A stretch of DNA of 64,000 bases from Buttiauxella sp049686335 (GCF_049686335.1 NZ_JBAVHX010000033.1:124001-188000), one strand, 5' to 3'; positions 28,547 through 37,087 are shown, counted from the first letter of the stretch. Numbers and translations: made by a program. The notes: generated from the letters alone by a model not told the origin.

Positions 28547-28669
28547 TAACCTAAATAATTCGAGGTGCAGGCAGGCGACCAGACCGTAAGTCCCCAGGAG
28601 CATAGGAAACTATGTGACTGGGGCGCACGGGTGCAGTCAACGCACCTGCAACTTGAAGTATGACGGTTA
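28547..28669 (+). repeat. ERIC element 2, overlapping the speC stop codon
   Basis: About 123-bp ERIC-type palindrome with TAACC...GGTTA ends between convergent nupG and speC. The core is diverged: CCCCAGGAGCATAGGAAACT and ATGTGACTGGGGCGCACG. The last terminal repeat supplies the TAA stop of speC (28667-28669). Confidence 0.85.
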
Positions 28670-30802
28670 TTTTATCATGTAGCCGTACAGTCGCTTAATC
28701 CCATCCGCATCCGTTTCGCTATACACACCCTGCAATTCCGGCGAGAAGCCCGGCAGCATGTTCACACCTTCTTCCAGTGCAAGGAAATAACGCAGGGCAG
28801 CGCTGCCCCACACCTCACCCGGCACTACGCACAGCACGCCTGGCGGATATGGCAACGCGCCTTCGGCAGCAATACGCCCTTCTGATGCACTCAAACGCAC
28901 CAGTTCGACGTTACCGCGAATAAACTCACTATTCGCATCCTGTGGATTCATGGCGACTGAAGGCAGGCTGGCTTTGCGGAACATCGCTTTTTGCAGATCC
29001 TTCACCGCAAAGCTGACGTAAAGATCGTGCATCTCCTGGCAAAGTTGACGCAACGTGTAGCCTTTGTAGCGTTGTGAATACTTCTGATAGATAGTCGGGA
29101 GTACGTCCGCCAATGGCGTATCGTCTTCAATATGCTGCTCAAACTGCGCCAGCATCGCCACCAGATGCGCCATTTTCCCGCTACTTTCAGCAGGCGTTAG
29201 CAAGAACAGAATCGAATTCAGATCCGACTTCTCAGGGACAATACCGTTCTCGCGCAGATAGTTTGCGAGGATCGCCGCAGGCACGCCAAATTTCGTGTAT
29301 TGCCCGGTTTGCGGATCAATTCCCGGCGTGGTCAGCAGCAGTTTGCAAGGATCGACAAAATACTCATCCTGCGCATAGCCTTCAAAGCCGTGCCACTTCT
29401 CACCGGGTTCAAAGCTGAAGAAACGGCGTTCCTGTGCGATAAGATCCGTTGGATGATCCTGCCACGGTTTACCCGCAACCACGGGTGGGATAAACGGTTT
29501 GATCATCGTGCAGCTATTAATGATCGCTTTGCGCGCTTCGATCCCCTGCACCACACATTCTGCCCACAAACGGCGGCCACTCTCCCCTTCATGAATTTTC
29601 GCATTCACATCAAGGGCGGCAAAAAGCGGATAAAACGGGCTGGTAGAGGCATGCAGCATAAACGCATTATTCAGTCGCTTATGCGGGCAAAAACGCGCTT
29701 GCCCACGCAGATGGTTATCTTTTTTATGGATCTGGGAAGTCTGTGAGAAACCGGCCTGCTGTTTATGCACCGACTGAGTGACAAAAATACCCGGATCGTT
29801 CTCGTTAAGATCCAGCAGCAGTGGCGAACAGTCAGCCATCATCGGGATAAATTGTTCGTAACCGACCCATGCGGAATCAAACAGGATGTAATCGCAAAGA
29901 TGGCCGATGTTATCCACCACCTGACGGGCGTTATAAATTGTGCCGTCGTAGGTACCAAGCTGGATAACCGCGAGGCGAAACGGGCGTTTCTCTTGCGCAC
30001 GTTCAGGAGCCACTTCAGCGATCAATTCCCGCAGGTACTTTTCATCAAAACAGTGCGCATCAATACCGCCAATAAAACCAAACGGATTGCGAGCCGTCTC
30101 GAGATAAACCGGTGTTGCCCCAGCCTGAATCAACGCGCCGTGATGGTTGGATTTATGATTGTTACGGTCGAAAAGTACCAGGTCGCCCCGGGTCAGCAAC
30201 GCATTGGTGACGACTTTATTCGCAGCCGAGGTGCCGTTTAACACGAAATAGGTTTTATCAGCGTTAAACACTTTGGCAGCAAACTTCTGCGCATGTTTGG
30301 CAGAGCCTTCGTGGATCAGCAAATCACCGAGTTTAACGTCGGCATTGCACATATCCGCGCGAAACAAATTCTCGCCGAAGAAATCATAGAACTGGCGCCC
30401 CGCAGGGTGCTTTTTGAAAAACTCACCGTGTTGGTGACCAGGACAGGCAAAGGTGCTGTTTTCCATCGCCACATATTTGGTCAGCGTATCGAAAAACGGC
30501 GGTAGCAGAGCATCTTCATAACCAGCGGCTGCCGTTTCCAGCTCCAGATAATCCTGCGCAGTACCGGTTATCAGCCCTGTGATGCCTTCTTGCACGCTAG
30601 AACCGCTATCAGCCGCTAAAAAAACAGGAATCGAAAAGCCGGTGCGTTTCAGTAATGCCAGAATACCGCTGCGGCTATCCGCCACAGAAAGGACGACGGC
30701 GGCGATATCGGTAAAGTCCGTGCTATCAAGCGCAACCACTTCACGATGTGTTTCAAGTGAGGCAACCACATCGTGGCTGGCGGCAATTTTCAAAGATTTC
30801 AT
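28667..30802 (-). CDS. speC: Constitutive ornithine decarboxylase SpeC
   Basis: SpeC decarboxylates ornithine to putrescine, a PLP enzyme of the Orn/Lys/Arg decarboxylase type I family, in the cytoplasm. The ATG at 30802 gives 711 residues, as in E. coli; an ATG-like start 2 codons upstream is possible. An N-terminal response-regulator-like domain (ADSRSGILALLKRTGF) precedes the PLP domain, where the lysine lies in TQSVHKQQAGFSQTS; a C-terminal domain follows. The stop codon lies in ERIC element 2. Confidence 0.97.
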   Translation of the reverse strand: MKSLKIAASHDVVASLETHREVVALDSTDFTDIAAVVLSVADSRSGILALLKRTGFSIPVFLAADSGSSVQEGITGLITGTAQDYLELETAAAGYEDALLPPFFDTLTKYVAMENSTFACPGHQHGEFFKKHPAGRQFYDFFGENLFRADMCNADVKLGDLLIHEGSAKHAQKFAAKVFNADKTYFVLNGTSAANKVVTNALLTRGDLVLFDRNNHKSNHHGALIQAGATPVYLETARNPFGFIGGIDAHCFDEKYLRELIAEVAPERAQEKRPFRLAVIQLGTYDGTIYNARQVVDNIGHLCDYILFDSAWVGYEQFIPMMADCSPLLLDLNENDPGIFVTQSVHKQQAGFSQTSQIHKKDNHLRGQARFCPHKRLNNAFMLHASTSPFYPLFAALDVNAKIHEGESGRRLWAECVVQGIEARKAIINSCTMIKPFIPPVVAGKPWQDHPTDLIAQERRFFSFEPGEKWHGFEGYAQDEYFVDPCKLLLTTPGIDPQTGQYTKFGVPAAILANYLRENGIVPEKSDLNSILFLLTPAESSGKMAHLVAMLAQFEQHIEDDTPLADVLPTIYQKYSQRYKGYTLRQLCQEMHDLYVSFAVKDLQKAMFRKASLPSVAMNPQDANSEFIRGNVELVRLSASEGRIAAEGALPYPPGVLCVVPGEVWGSAALRYFLALEEGVNMLPGFSPELQGVYSETDADGIKRLYGYMIK

Positions 30803-31188
30803 ATGCACAAATCCCAGAGGTCAAGGATGAGTGAGTGCCTTGTGGCACGGCAAAGGGAGCATTCCCCGGCGAATGTGTCTTGATGGTCTGATGGATAATA
30901 CCCACTCCGACCGCCAGACATCAGTAAAACCAGGCATCACCTGATTTTACTGTTGTCCTGCAGTGAGCGTGCGTTGCCCTCACCGCATGGTGAGCAAGGG
31001 TCTTCGGGATACAGCAGAGCGCCATAGAGAGATGCTGGTAATCATTGACTATATACATCAATAAGCGCCCCGTTGCAGATATGTGAAATTTCGCGCAATC
31101 ATGGCACCTTCTGCACCGCTGTTCAAGGCGACGCTGCTACCTGGAGCACACTATTCGTGCAAACGCACGGCATATTAATACAAAAGCG
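30803..31188. other. Intergenic region between speC and tRNA-Phe
   Basis: About 390 bases without a gene. It should carry the speC promoter and long leader on the minus strand. A stem CCTCACCGCATGGTGAG lies at 30976-30992. yqgA, present between speC and pheV in E. coli, is missing. Confidence 0.45.
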
Positions 31189-31217
31189 TTGACGCCAAAC
31201 GGCCTTTACGGTTTAAT
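31189..31217 (+). promoter_or_regulatory. Promoter of the tRNA-Phe gene
   Basis: TTGACG (31189-31194) and TTTAAT (31212-31217) with 17-base spacing, followed by a GC-rich discriminator GCGCCCC, the type found at stringently controlled stable-RNA promoters. Confidence 0.78.
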
Positions 31218-31227
31218 GCGCCCCGTT

Positions 31228-31303
31228 GCCCGGATAGCTCAGTCGGTAGAGCAGGGGATTGAAAATCCCCGTGTCCTTGGTTCGATTCCGAGTCCGGGCA
31301 CCA
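31228..31303 (+). tRNA. pheV: tRNA-Phe (anticodon GAA)
   Basis: A 76-base tRNA with paired acceptor arm GCCCGGA/TCCGGGC, D-loop AGCTCAGTCGGTAGAGC, anticodon GAA at 31261-31263 in the GGGGATTGAAAATCCCC stem-loop, TTCGATTCC in the T arm and an encoded CCA end. Its place after speC corresponds to E. coli pheV, a common island integration site. A terminator follows at once, and its 3' end is repeated 165 bases downstream. Confidence 0.97.
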
Positions 31304-31311
31304 CATTTAGA

Positions 31312-31335
31312 AGAACCCGCCTATGGCGGGTTTTT
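31312..31335 (+). terminator. Terminator of the tRNA-Phe gene
   Basis: Stem ACCCGCC / GGCGGGT with TAT loop followed by T6, nine bases after the CCA end. Confidence 0.9.
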
Positions 31336-31451
31336 TGCTTTCTGGGGTTTGGACTCTTCATCGAACTACGTTCGATTATTCGTCGCATCCCTGCGACTCA
31401 CCCCTTCGGGGCTAGCATAAATGCTATTCAAAAACGTTCCCGACGTTTTTG

Positions 31452-31680
31452 TCCGAGTCCGGGCACCACATTTAGAAGAACCCGCCTATGGCTAACGCCG
31501 TTCACTTAAGCCAATGAATTAGGGGAAATGCCGGGATTTGGTTCCCGGAGGGACGCCAAACCCGGTGGTCGCCCCGGAAATCTCGTTCTTAAACTAACGG
31601 CGTTACGCCTATGGCGGGTTTTTTGCTTTCTGGAGTTTGGACTCTCCATCGAACTTCGTTCGATTATTCGTCGCATCCCT
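31452..31680 (+). repeat. Second copy of the tRNA-Phe 3' end and terminator, split by an insertion
   Basis: A 106-base segment starting at TCCGAGTCCGGGCACCACA and covering the last 17 bases of the tRNA, its terminator and the following 57 bases occurs at 31287-31392. It recurs as 31452-31492 plus 31616-31680, with three mismatches. The repeat interval is 165 bases. The 5' part of a second tRNA is absent. It may be an attachment-site-like remnant or the leftover of a tandem tRNA gene. Confidence 0.85.
31493..31605. mobile_element. 113-bp MITE-like element with 10-bp target duplication
   Basis: The insert has 18-bp terminal inverted repeats: TAACGCCGTTCACTTAAG at the left and TAACGCCGTTAGTTTAAG (reverse complement of the right end), 15 of 18 identical. 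It is flanked by a perfect 10-bp direct repeat CGCCTATGGC (31483-31492, 31606-31615). Removing element plus one repeat restores the duplicated tRNA tail exactly. There is no coding capacity. From memory, IS4 begins TAATGCCGATCAGTTAAG, so an IS4-family origin is likely. Confidence 0.85.
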
Positions 31681-31984
31681 GGTCATTAAGCACTATCGAT
31701 AAACCGGCATATTCCATATTTATCCCGTGGGTATTTAACTGTTAATTTAATCAATATATTACCTGCTTAATATTTAATATAAATAAACCACATTCATTCC
31801 CATTCACGGTATTAAATAATATTTAATGCTGTAGATAGTTTTACTTACGTCAGTGTCACATCCGAAATTATAAGAAAAAAATAGGGATCAAGTAAGATAT
31901 TTACTGGCGGAAACAGTAACGTCATGTTAATTAATTTATGTGTGAATAATAATTTCACCTGCGCACCTCCCCTCGGAGATAAAA
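31681..31984. other. AT-rich leader before the solute-binding protein gene
   Basis: About 300 AT-rich bases, with no gene seen. It presumably holds the promoter of the 31985 gene; no operator recognised. Confidence 0.4.
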
Positions 31985-32755
31985 ATGAAAAAACATATTC
32001 TCGCCTCACTGATACTCGCATTTTCAGGATTAAGTCATACTGTTTACGCCCAGCAAATCTTACGTCTGGGTGTCGACCCAACGTTTGCGCCGTTTGAATC
32101 GAAAGCCACTGACGGCTCACTTCAGGGGTTTGATATTGATTTAGGCAATGCAATCTGCGCACAGGCGAAAGTGACTTGCCAATGGGTAGAAATTGGATTT
32201 GATGCAACCATTCCTGCGCTGAATGCGAGGAAGTTTGATGCGATTCTTTCAGCCATGGCAATGACTGATAAGCGCCGTGAACAGGTCGCATTTAGTGACA
32301 TGCTGTATAACACTCCGAATGCGCTGGTCGCACTGAACAGCAGCACACTGAGCAAAGATATGGCTTCACTACGGGGCAAAAACATTGGCGTAGCACAGGG
32401 CACTATTCATGAAACCTATGCCAAAGACAAATGGGCATCGGAAGGCGTCAATATCATCTCCTACGCCAATCAGATGGAGATTTATCCTGATCTGGTTTCC
32501 GGGCGCCTTGATGGCAGCCTGACCAATATTGTCTCCGCCGAGCAGGGCTTTCTTAACCAGCAACAAGGCAAGAATTTTGCGGTAAAAGCCATTATTGTCG
32601 ACAATAAAGTATTTGGTGAAGGCACCGGTATTGCATTACGAAAAGACGATAACCAGAACTTGCAATTAATTAACCAGGCACTGGCAGAGATGCATAAGAA
32701 TGGTACTTATGATCGTCTGGCGAAAAAATATTTTAATTACTCGGTTTATCCATAA
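31985..32755 (+). CDS. Periplasmic amino-acid-type solute-binding protein (HisJ/ArgT-like)
   Basis: Solute-binding protein of the polar amino acid (family 3) class, 256 residues. A signal peptide is visible at 1-22 (MKKHILASLILAFSGLSHTVYA) and the mature N terminus reads LRLGVDPTFAPFESKATDG, the family signature region. The motif AMAMTDKRREQVAFSD also fits Lys/Arg/Orn/His binders. SD CGGAG precedes the ATG. No permease or ATPase gene is near, so it may serve HisQMP or act as a sensor. The DUF2817 gene follows 11 bases later, so they are probably cotranscribed. Ligand unknown. Confidence 0.85.
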   Translation: MKKHILASLILAFSGLSHTVYAQQILRLGVDPTFAPFESKATDGSLQGFDIDLGNAICAQAKVTCQWVEIGFDATIPALNARKFDAILSAMAMTDKRREQVAFSDMLYNTPNALVALNSSTLSKDMASLRGKNIGVAQGTIHETYAKDKWASEGVNIISYANQMEIYPDLVSGRLDGSLTNIVSAEQGFLNQQQGKNFAVKAIIVDNKVFGEGTGIALRKDDNQNLQLINQALAEMHKNGTYDRLAKKYFNYSVYP

Positions 32756-32766
32756 GGAAATAAATC

Positions 32767-33861
32767 ATGATGTCAGCGAATATTCCATTACCGGATTATA
32801 CCACGCAGCGATCACGTTTTATTTCCATGGCGCAGACCAAAGGCGGGACGCTTCATTCGTATCCGCATCCACTTAGTGGCCAAAAGGGTGAATCACTTTT
32901 TACCGATGTTGCACTTTTTGGCAGTGAGACGGCCTCACGTTTGATGCTTGTGATTTCAGGTACGCATGGGGTGGAAGGTTATTACGGTTCCGAAAGTCAG
33001 ATTGCCTGGTTGGCGGGATTTGAAAAAGAACAGTTGCCTGCGGATACCGCGCTGGTGATGATTCATTTGCTTAATCCCTGGGGAGCAGCCCACCTGCGAC
33101 GCGTGAATGAAGATAATATCGATCTCAACCGTAACTTCATCGATTTTTCGCAACCCTTCCCCAGCAATCCCGATTATCTGCGCTGGCACAATATCTACTC
33201 CGGTGAGCGGGCGCAGTCCGATAAGCAACTGATATCAGCGTTGTCCACCGAAGGGTGGCCCGCGCTGAAGCGGGTAGTCGAAGCTGGACAATATCAAAAT
33301 CCGACGGGTTTATTTTATGGTGGCAGCCAACCAGGCTGGTCCTATAAAACCATGCAAACCATCATTGAACGCCATCTCAGCATAGCTCGAACCATTATCA
33401 GCTTTGATCTGCATACCGGTGCCGGAGCCTGGGGCCATCCGATGCTGCTTTCTGTTGCCGAGCAACAGTATCCCGCCCACGCGTGGGGCAAGAGGATCTA
33501 TGGGGAAGCACTCACGCTGGTGTTTACCGCTGCAGGCCGCGACAGCGCTACTGGCATAGCGGCATCAGCAACGGGTTATTTGTCTCAGTTTCTGCTCAAT
33601 GCGCTGCGTGACACCCATATTCTGCCGCTGGTAGTGGAATGTGGAACCTATCCCGCAGAAGAGATGCATCGACGTTTACGTGAGGATCACTGGTTACATC
33701 TCACCGGCGATCCTGCCAATGTCGAGGGCCAGGAAATCAAGCGTGATTTAGTCGAAGCCTTCTGGCCCGCCGATGAGGACTGGCGGGCTCTGGTGGCATT
33801 CCGTACTCAGCAATTCTTTGCGCGTGGGTGGCGTGCGTTACTTAACGGGTCGGACGATTAA
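32767..33861 (+). CDS. DUF2817 family M14-like metallo-carboxypeptidase/amidase
   Basis: 364 residues of the DUF2817 family, related to M14 zinc carboxypeptidases. Candidate zinc ligands are His67 and Glu70 in SGTHGVEGYYGS and His216 in FDLHTGAG; NIDLNRNF near residue 117 is the substrate-side motif. A possible catalytic glutamate lies further on in LVVECGTYPAEE. There is no signal peptide, so it is cytoplasmic. It is cotranscribed with the amino-acid-binding protein, suggesting release of an amino acid from a conjugate or peptide. Its 3' end overlaps the convergent oxygenase gene by 4 bases. Exact substrate unknown. Confidence 0.8.
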   Translation: MMSANIPLPDYTTQRSRFISMAQTKGGTLHSYPHPLSGQKGESLFTDVALFGSETASRLMLVISGTHGVEGYYGSESQIAWLAGFEKEQLPADTALVMIHLLNPWGAAHLRRVNEDNIDLNRNFIDFSQPFPSNPDYLRWHNIYSGERAQSDKQLISALSTEGWPALKRVVEAGQYQNPTGLFYGGSQPGWSYKTMQTIIERHLSIARTIISFDLHTGAGAWGHPMLLSVAEQQYPAHAWGKRIYGEALTLVFTAAGRDSATGIAASATGYLSQFLLNALRDTHILPLVVECGTYPAEEMHRRLREDHWLHLTGDPANVEGQEIKRDLVEAFWPADEDWRALVAFRTQQFFARGWRALLNGSDD

Positions 33862-34667
33862 AGGCGGCCATAGAAGGTCATGCGTGCATTTTCTGACAGT
33901 GCGATGCCTGGTTTAGTGTTGTAAGCCAGAACCACCAACATTCGCGTCACCTCACCTTCGGTGGGTGTGACGCGATGTAGCGAATTACGGCCGCGGAATA
34001 GCACCAGATCGCCAGGATCCATCGCCAGTTGATCCACCGCACGACGCTCATCAAGTACTTCCCCCACGCCGTCGTAATTCATCTCTCCGGCATCTGCATC
34101 ACGCAAATCCTTCACATATTGAAAAACTCCGCCCGCCAGTGGTTTTTGTAACAACAAGGTGATGGCGAAAGATGAGTTATCAAAGTGCCAGCCCAATTCC
34201 TTACCGTGCGGTGCGTAGTGAATATTGATGGATGAGAGGGGATCAGCGTAGGGATAGAGAGCCGTTTCGCCCAATACATCGCAGAGAAACGACTGAAAAT
34301 GATCATTATTGTAGAGCGCGCGCAAAGGCGAATCTCTGGCAATCAAATCATCGGTAATACAACCCTTGGTGCTGACGATGTCGCGGTTGCGAGGATGTTC
34401 AGCACTGAATTCCGGGTCGGTTTTCATCAGGTAGGCATTATGGTTGCTGGAAGTGTGATAAGCCTGATGGCACTGTTTTTCGGCCTCACCGATAATGGCA
34501 TTCAGGGCTGCGGGTTGCAAAAACCGGCGTAGTACCAGCACACCATTGGCGTTCAACTGCTCCCGGCAAGAACGGCGCCAGGCGATATCATTAATCGGGT
34601 GCGCATCGAGACTAATAATGGATTCAGGCATATGTGCAATTCTCATCGTTAGCAGGTGTGATTTCAC
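33858..34667 (-). CDS. Fe(II)/2-oxoglutarate-dependent oxygenase, probable amino-acid hydroxylase
   Basis: 269 residues (from a GTG preceded by AGGGG; ATGs at codons 8 and 13 are alternatives). The iron site of the cupin fold is clear: His161 and Asp163 in GWHFDNSSF, distal His231 in SLHRVTPTEG and a 2OG-binding arginine at 242. The layout, with TLLLQKPLAGGVFQYV and VLAYNTKPG, resembles from memory the group containing the lysine halogenase BesD, but the intact Asp163 (halogenases have Gly/Ala) predicts a hydroxylase. It is divergent from a LysR gene (63-base gap), pointing to local control. Confidence 0.72.
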   Translation of the reverse strand: MKSHLLTMRIAHMPESIISLDAHPINDIAWRRSCREQLNANGVLVLRRFLQPAALNAIIGEAEKQCHQAYHTSSNHNAYLMKTDPEFSAEHPRNRDIVSTKGCITDDLIARDSPLRALYNNDHFQSFLCDVLGETALYPYADPLSSINIHYAPHGKELGWHFDNSSFAITLLLQKPLAGGVFQYVKDLRDADAGEMNYDGVGEVLDERRAVDQLAMDPGDLVLFRGRNSLHRVTPTEGEVTRMLVVLAYNTKPGIALSENARMTFYGRL

Positions 34668-34730
34668 TGTAATCCCCTGCGCGCTGAGTAGATAACGATA
34701 AATACTTAATACCTTGAAAAGGAAATATTA

Positions 34731-35639
34731 ATGCCTGCACCCCAGCTGCGATTACCCAAAATCAGCCTGATCAACTCGTTCAAAGCGGCGGCTGAATTGG
34801 GAAGCCTTGCAAAAGCGGCAGCTCAGTTGGCCCTCACCCCTGCCGCGGTTAGCCAACAAATTCGTCAGTTGGAGGAACAACTAGGCAGCGCTCTTTTTGT
34901 CCGCACCCCCAACGGCGTGATGCTGACCGAAACAGGCAAAGAATATCTACGCTATGTCACTGAAGCCTTTGATATTTTGCTTCTGGGTCAGCAAAACCTT
35001 CGCTATGCCGCTGCAGCCCCACGATTAACGCTCTACACGTTGCCTTCACTGGCAACCAAATGGCTACTGCCTGAGCTACATAACTGGCGTGCCCGCACCC
35101 CGGATGTTGACCTGGCGTTACACGGCACCCATGCGCAGGTAGATTTCAACACCATGCATGCCGATTTTGTCATCTGTTTTGGTGAAGAACGCTACGCCCA
35201 ACTGGAAAAGAAGTTTTTATTTCACGACGAGGTGCTACCTGTAGCCAGCCCGAAACTGATTGCGCGTTATCAGGGGCGGGAGCTGTTAAGCGAAGCGCCA
35301 CTGATTCATCTCGACTGGGGGAATGAGGGGCGTTTTCTACCCAACTGGCGTGACTGGTTTCATGCTAAAGAGATGGAAGAACCGGAACCGCAACCCTCCT
35401 TTATCTTTAATCTCACTTCACTGGCACTGGATGCAGCTGTTGCAGGCGCGGGGGTGATACTTGGCCAGCGGAATTTGATTGCCAATGAACTCGCATCAGG
35501 CACGCTTGTCATCGTGGATGAGCTCAGTCTTCCGCTCAGTAAGCCCTATTTTCTCGCATGGCCTCAACGAACCCTGAGCCAACCTGGAAGTAGTCAGCTT
35601 ATTGCCTGGCTAGGAGAGCTTGCCGGAACGGATAGTTAA
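34731..35639 (+). CDS. LysR-family transcriptional regulator (GcvA-like)
   Basis: 302 residues. The N-terminal winged helix-turn-helix covers SLAKAAAQLALTPAAVSQQI near residues 25-45, and the effector domain has the GcvA-type pattern LYTLPSLATKWLLPEL and FVICFGEE. AAAAGGAAAT lies before the ATG. It is divergent from the oxygenase gene, so it likely regulates that gene and perhaps the convergent SBP-DUF2817 pair, responding to a related small molecule. No target is proven. Confidence 0.85.
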   Translation: MPAPQLRLPKISLINSFKAAAELGSLAKAAAQLALTPAAVSQQIRQLEEQLGSALFVRTPNGVMLTETGKEYLRYVTEAFDILLLGQQNLRYAAAAPRLTLYTLPSLATKWLLPELHNWRARTPDVDLALHGTHAQVDFNTMHADFVICFGEERYAQLEKKFLFHDEVLPVASPKLIARYQGRELLSEAPLIHLDWGNEGRFLPNWRDWFHAKEMEEPEPQPSFIFNLTSLALDAAVAGAGVILGQRNLIANELASGTLVIVDELSLPLSKPYFLAWPQRTLSQPGSSQLIAWLGELAGTDS

Positions 35640-35917
35640 TCAACAAGCAGCCCTTTCGCCTGGAGTGACATTGCCTCTGAACGACAAACTACCCGTTTGT
35701 TATTCCACACGCTAATATATATCGCACCAAATAATGCTGGTGTTAATTTAATGAGCAACGTTAAAGCATACCGAGGCTTTATGGTCATTCAGATAAAATA
35801 AGTTTGCTGCAGAGAATAGTCGGTTTACGGATTAGTGCAGAATTAATTCAGATTTGAAAAATAAAGGCGTTAACAGGTATTGCTTACGGCAGCCTGTTCA
35901 GGCTGCCGTAGAGAAGA
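35640..35917. other. Intergenic region with csbD terminator
   Basis: About 280 bases without a gene. The hairpin at 35886-35910 (ACGGCAGCCTG / CAGGCTGCCGT) lies just beyond the csbD-like stop and is its likely terminator. Confidence 0.55.
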
Positions 35918-36127
35918 TTACCACTTATAGCGATTATCATCTTCCCAGGTTTTAAGCTCTTTCTCGGCCTGGTCTTTATTATAACCATAGCGCTCCTGAA
36001 TACGGCCAGCCAGTTGTTCACGCTTGCCCTCAACCACATCCAGATCATCGTCGGTCAACTGCCCCCACTTCTCTTTCACTTTTCCCTTAAATTGTTTCCA
36101 GTTTCCACTGATACGATCTTCGTTCAT
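35918..36127 (-). CDS. yjbJ: CsbD family stress protein (YjbJ-like)
   Basis: 69-residue hydrophilic CsbD-family protein. It begins MNEDRISGNWKQFKGKVKEK and keeps the YjbJ pattern (LTDDD, EGKREQLAGRIQERYG, DQAEKELKTWE). In E. coli YjbJ is an abundant stationary-phase, RpoS-dependent protein of unknown biochemical function. AAGGAGT precedes the ATG. Downstream of the AriR-like and YcgZ-like genes on the same strand. It may be a second CsbD copy rather than the true yjbJ orthologue, since E. coli yjbJ is elsewhere. Confidence 0.85.
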   Translation of the reverse strand: MNEDRISGNWKQFKGKVKEKWGQLTDDDLDVVEGKREQLAGRIQERYGYNKDQAEKELKTWEDDNRYKW

Positions 36128-36232
36128 GAAGTGACTCCTTATTACCGCCGTAGCGGTATGAATGGTGATGGGTGATACACTTTAATTTTAGACATGAATC
36201 GAGAAATTGCTGCATGAAGCCTTAAATATAGA

Positions 36233-36523
36233 TTATTCCTGGACGATAATATTTTGGACGACGCTGTGGTTATATTCTGTGTGAGCCGCAATGTCCTGCT
36301 GTGAAGGAACATAATCCTTGCTGATCACGTACTCTAGCGCCTGAGCATATATTTCACGAAGGATGCTGTGTTCATTTTTTTCCATCCAGGAAAGTAATTC
36401 AAACACCACATCCTGTTCAGCAATGTAACCATGCTGAGCTAATAAACCAGCCTCAATCGCTTTGACTATATCCCGAGTCCCTGAAGGCAGATGATGTAAA
36501 TTATCTGATAATGTCTGAATCAT
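36233..36523 (-). CDS. Small helical protein, probable AriR/YmgB family
   Basis: 96 residues with CCGGAG 6 bases before the ATG. It is all-helical, and the order of its elements (IVKAIEAGLLAQ, QDVVFELLSWMEKN, REIYAQALEYVI) parallels the two-helix pattern of AriR/YmgB and YcgZ proteins encoded nearby. Known relatives are small regulators connected to biofilm, acid resistance and the Rcs pathway. It has a longer C-terminal tail than AriR. Identity by pattern only; family assignment moderate. Confidence 0.6.
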   Translation of the reverse strand: MIQTLSDNLHHLPSGTRDIVKAIEAGLLAQHGYIAEQDVVFELLSWMEKNEHSILREIYAQALEYVISKDYVPSQQDIAAHTEYNHSVVQNIIVQE

Positions 36524-36764
36524 AATGGACTCCGGTTGAAATTAAAATTTTGTTTATCATCAAAATGCTGTGCCAACTGGCACCTGTTATTCAGGTTTTT
36601 ATATTAAGACACGCATCTAACTTATCATCAGATATGGATTTTTCCACAGAGTGTTACTGCGAAGATTACAGTTTTCGCATCATGCTACAATCTATTTCCC
36701 TTCATCTCTGACAATGCAAAAAATTCAGAACTCATCATTTAGTACAGGACTCGTTATTAATGCA

Positions 36765-37004
36765 TTACCGAACAAAAAGATATCCAACCAGAGTCTGATA
36801 AATGGCTTGTTCTTTTTTGCAAGAAGCCCGCTCTAGCTGGCTTAACAGCCTGGTGCACAGTGTTCTCCGGCTCAAACGCTGCCCATCATTAAGTAGATCC
36901 CTGACCACTTTACCCATCACCGCCTGCTCGGATGGCTCATTCACGGCAGACATAAAATCTGCCACGGATGCATTGATGGAAGGATTGTAAGCGCCCTGTT
37001 GCAT
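36765..37004 (-). CDS. ycgZ: YcgZ-like connector protein
   Basis: 79 residues from MQQGAYNPSINASV (an upstream frame extension of 28 codons is not supported; AGAGAAGC precedes this ATG). The stretch VVRDLLNDGQRLSRRTLC followed by LLSQLERA...LVGYLF closely follows E. coli YcgZ (78 residues). In E. coli ycgZ-ymgA-ariR-ymgC is repressed by BluR and induced by blue light and cold, acting on the Rcs system. Here it is divergent from a BluR-like gene, as in E. coli. Confidence 0.82.
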   Translation of the reverse strand: MQQGAYNPSINASVADFMSAVNEPSEQAVMGKVVRDLLNDGQRLSRRTLCTRLLSQLERASCKKEQAIYQTLVGYLFVR

Positions 37005-37066
37005 ATAAGCTTCTCTTTTACTGCCAGTAGTTAAGTTTTGGTTAAAGTTAAATGCACATGCTCGTT

Positions 37067-37087
37067 TTGTACAGGCAAAGTTGTACA
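37067..37087. promoter_or_regulatory. Putative BluR/MlrA-type operator upstream of ycgZ
   Basis: Two TTGTACA motifs (37067-37073 and 37081-37087), 14 bases apart, the second followed by ATTTTTT. They lie about 65-85 bases before the ycgZ start. MlrA, a close BluR relative, is reported to recognise TTGTACA-type palindromes at csgD. Confidence 0.6.

Noticed and set aside
31189..31509. Open frame across the tRNA-Phe promoter, tRNA and its repeat
   Set aside because: It overlaps a perfect tRNA gene and terminator; translation is an accident of the sequence.
31985..32755. A complete amino-acid ABC transporter
   Set aside because: Only the binding protein is present; no permease or ATPase gene occurs nearby.
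33858..34667. Calling the oxygenase an amino-acid halogenase
   Set aside because: Halogenases of this fold have Gly or Ala in place of the iron-binding Asp; here Asp163 is intact, so a hydroxylase is predicted.
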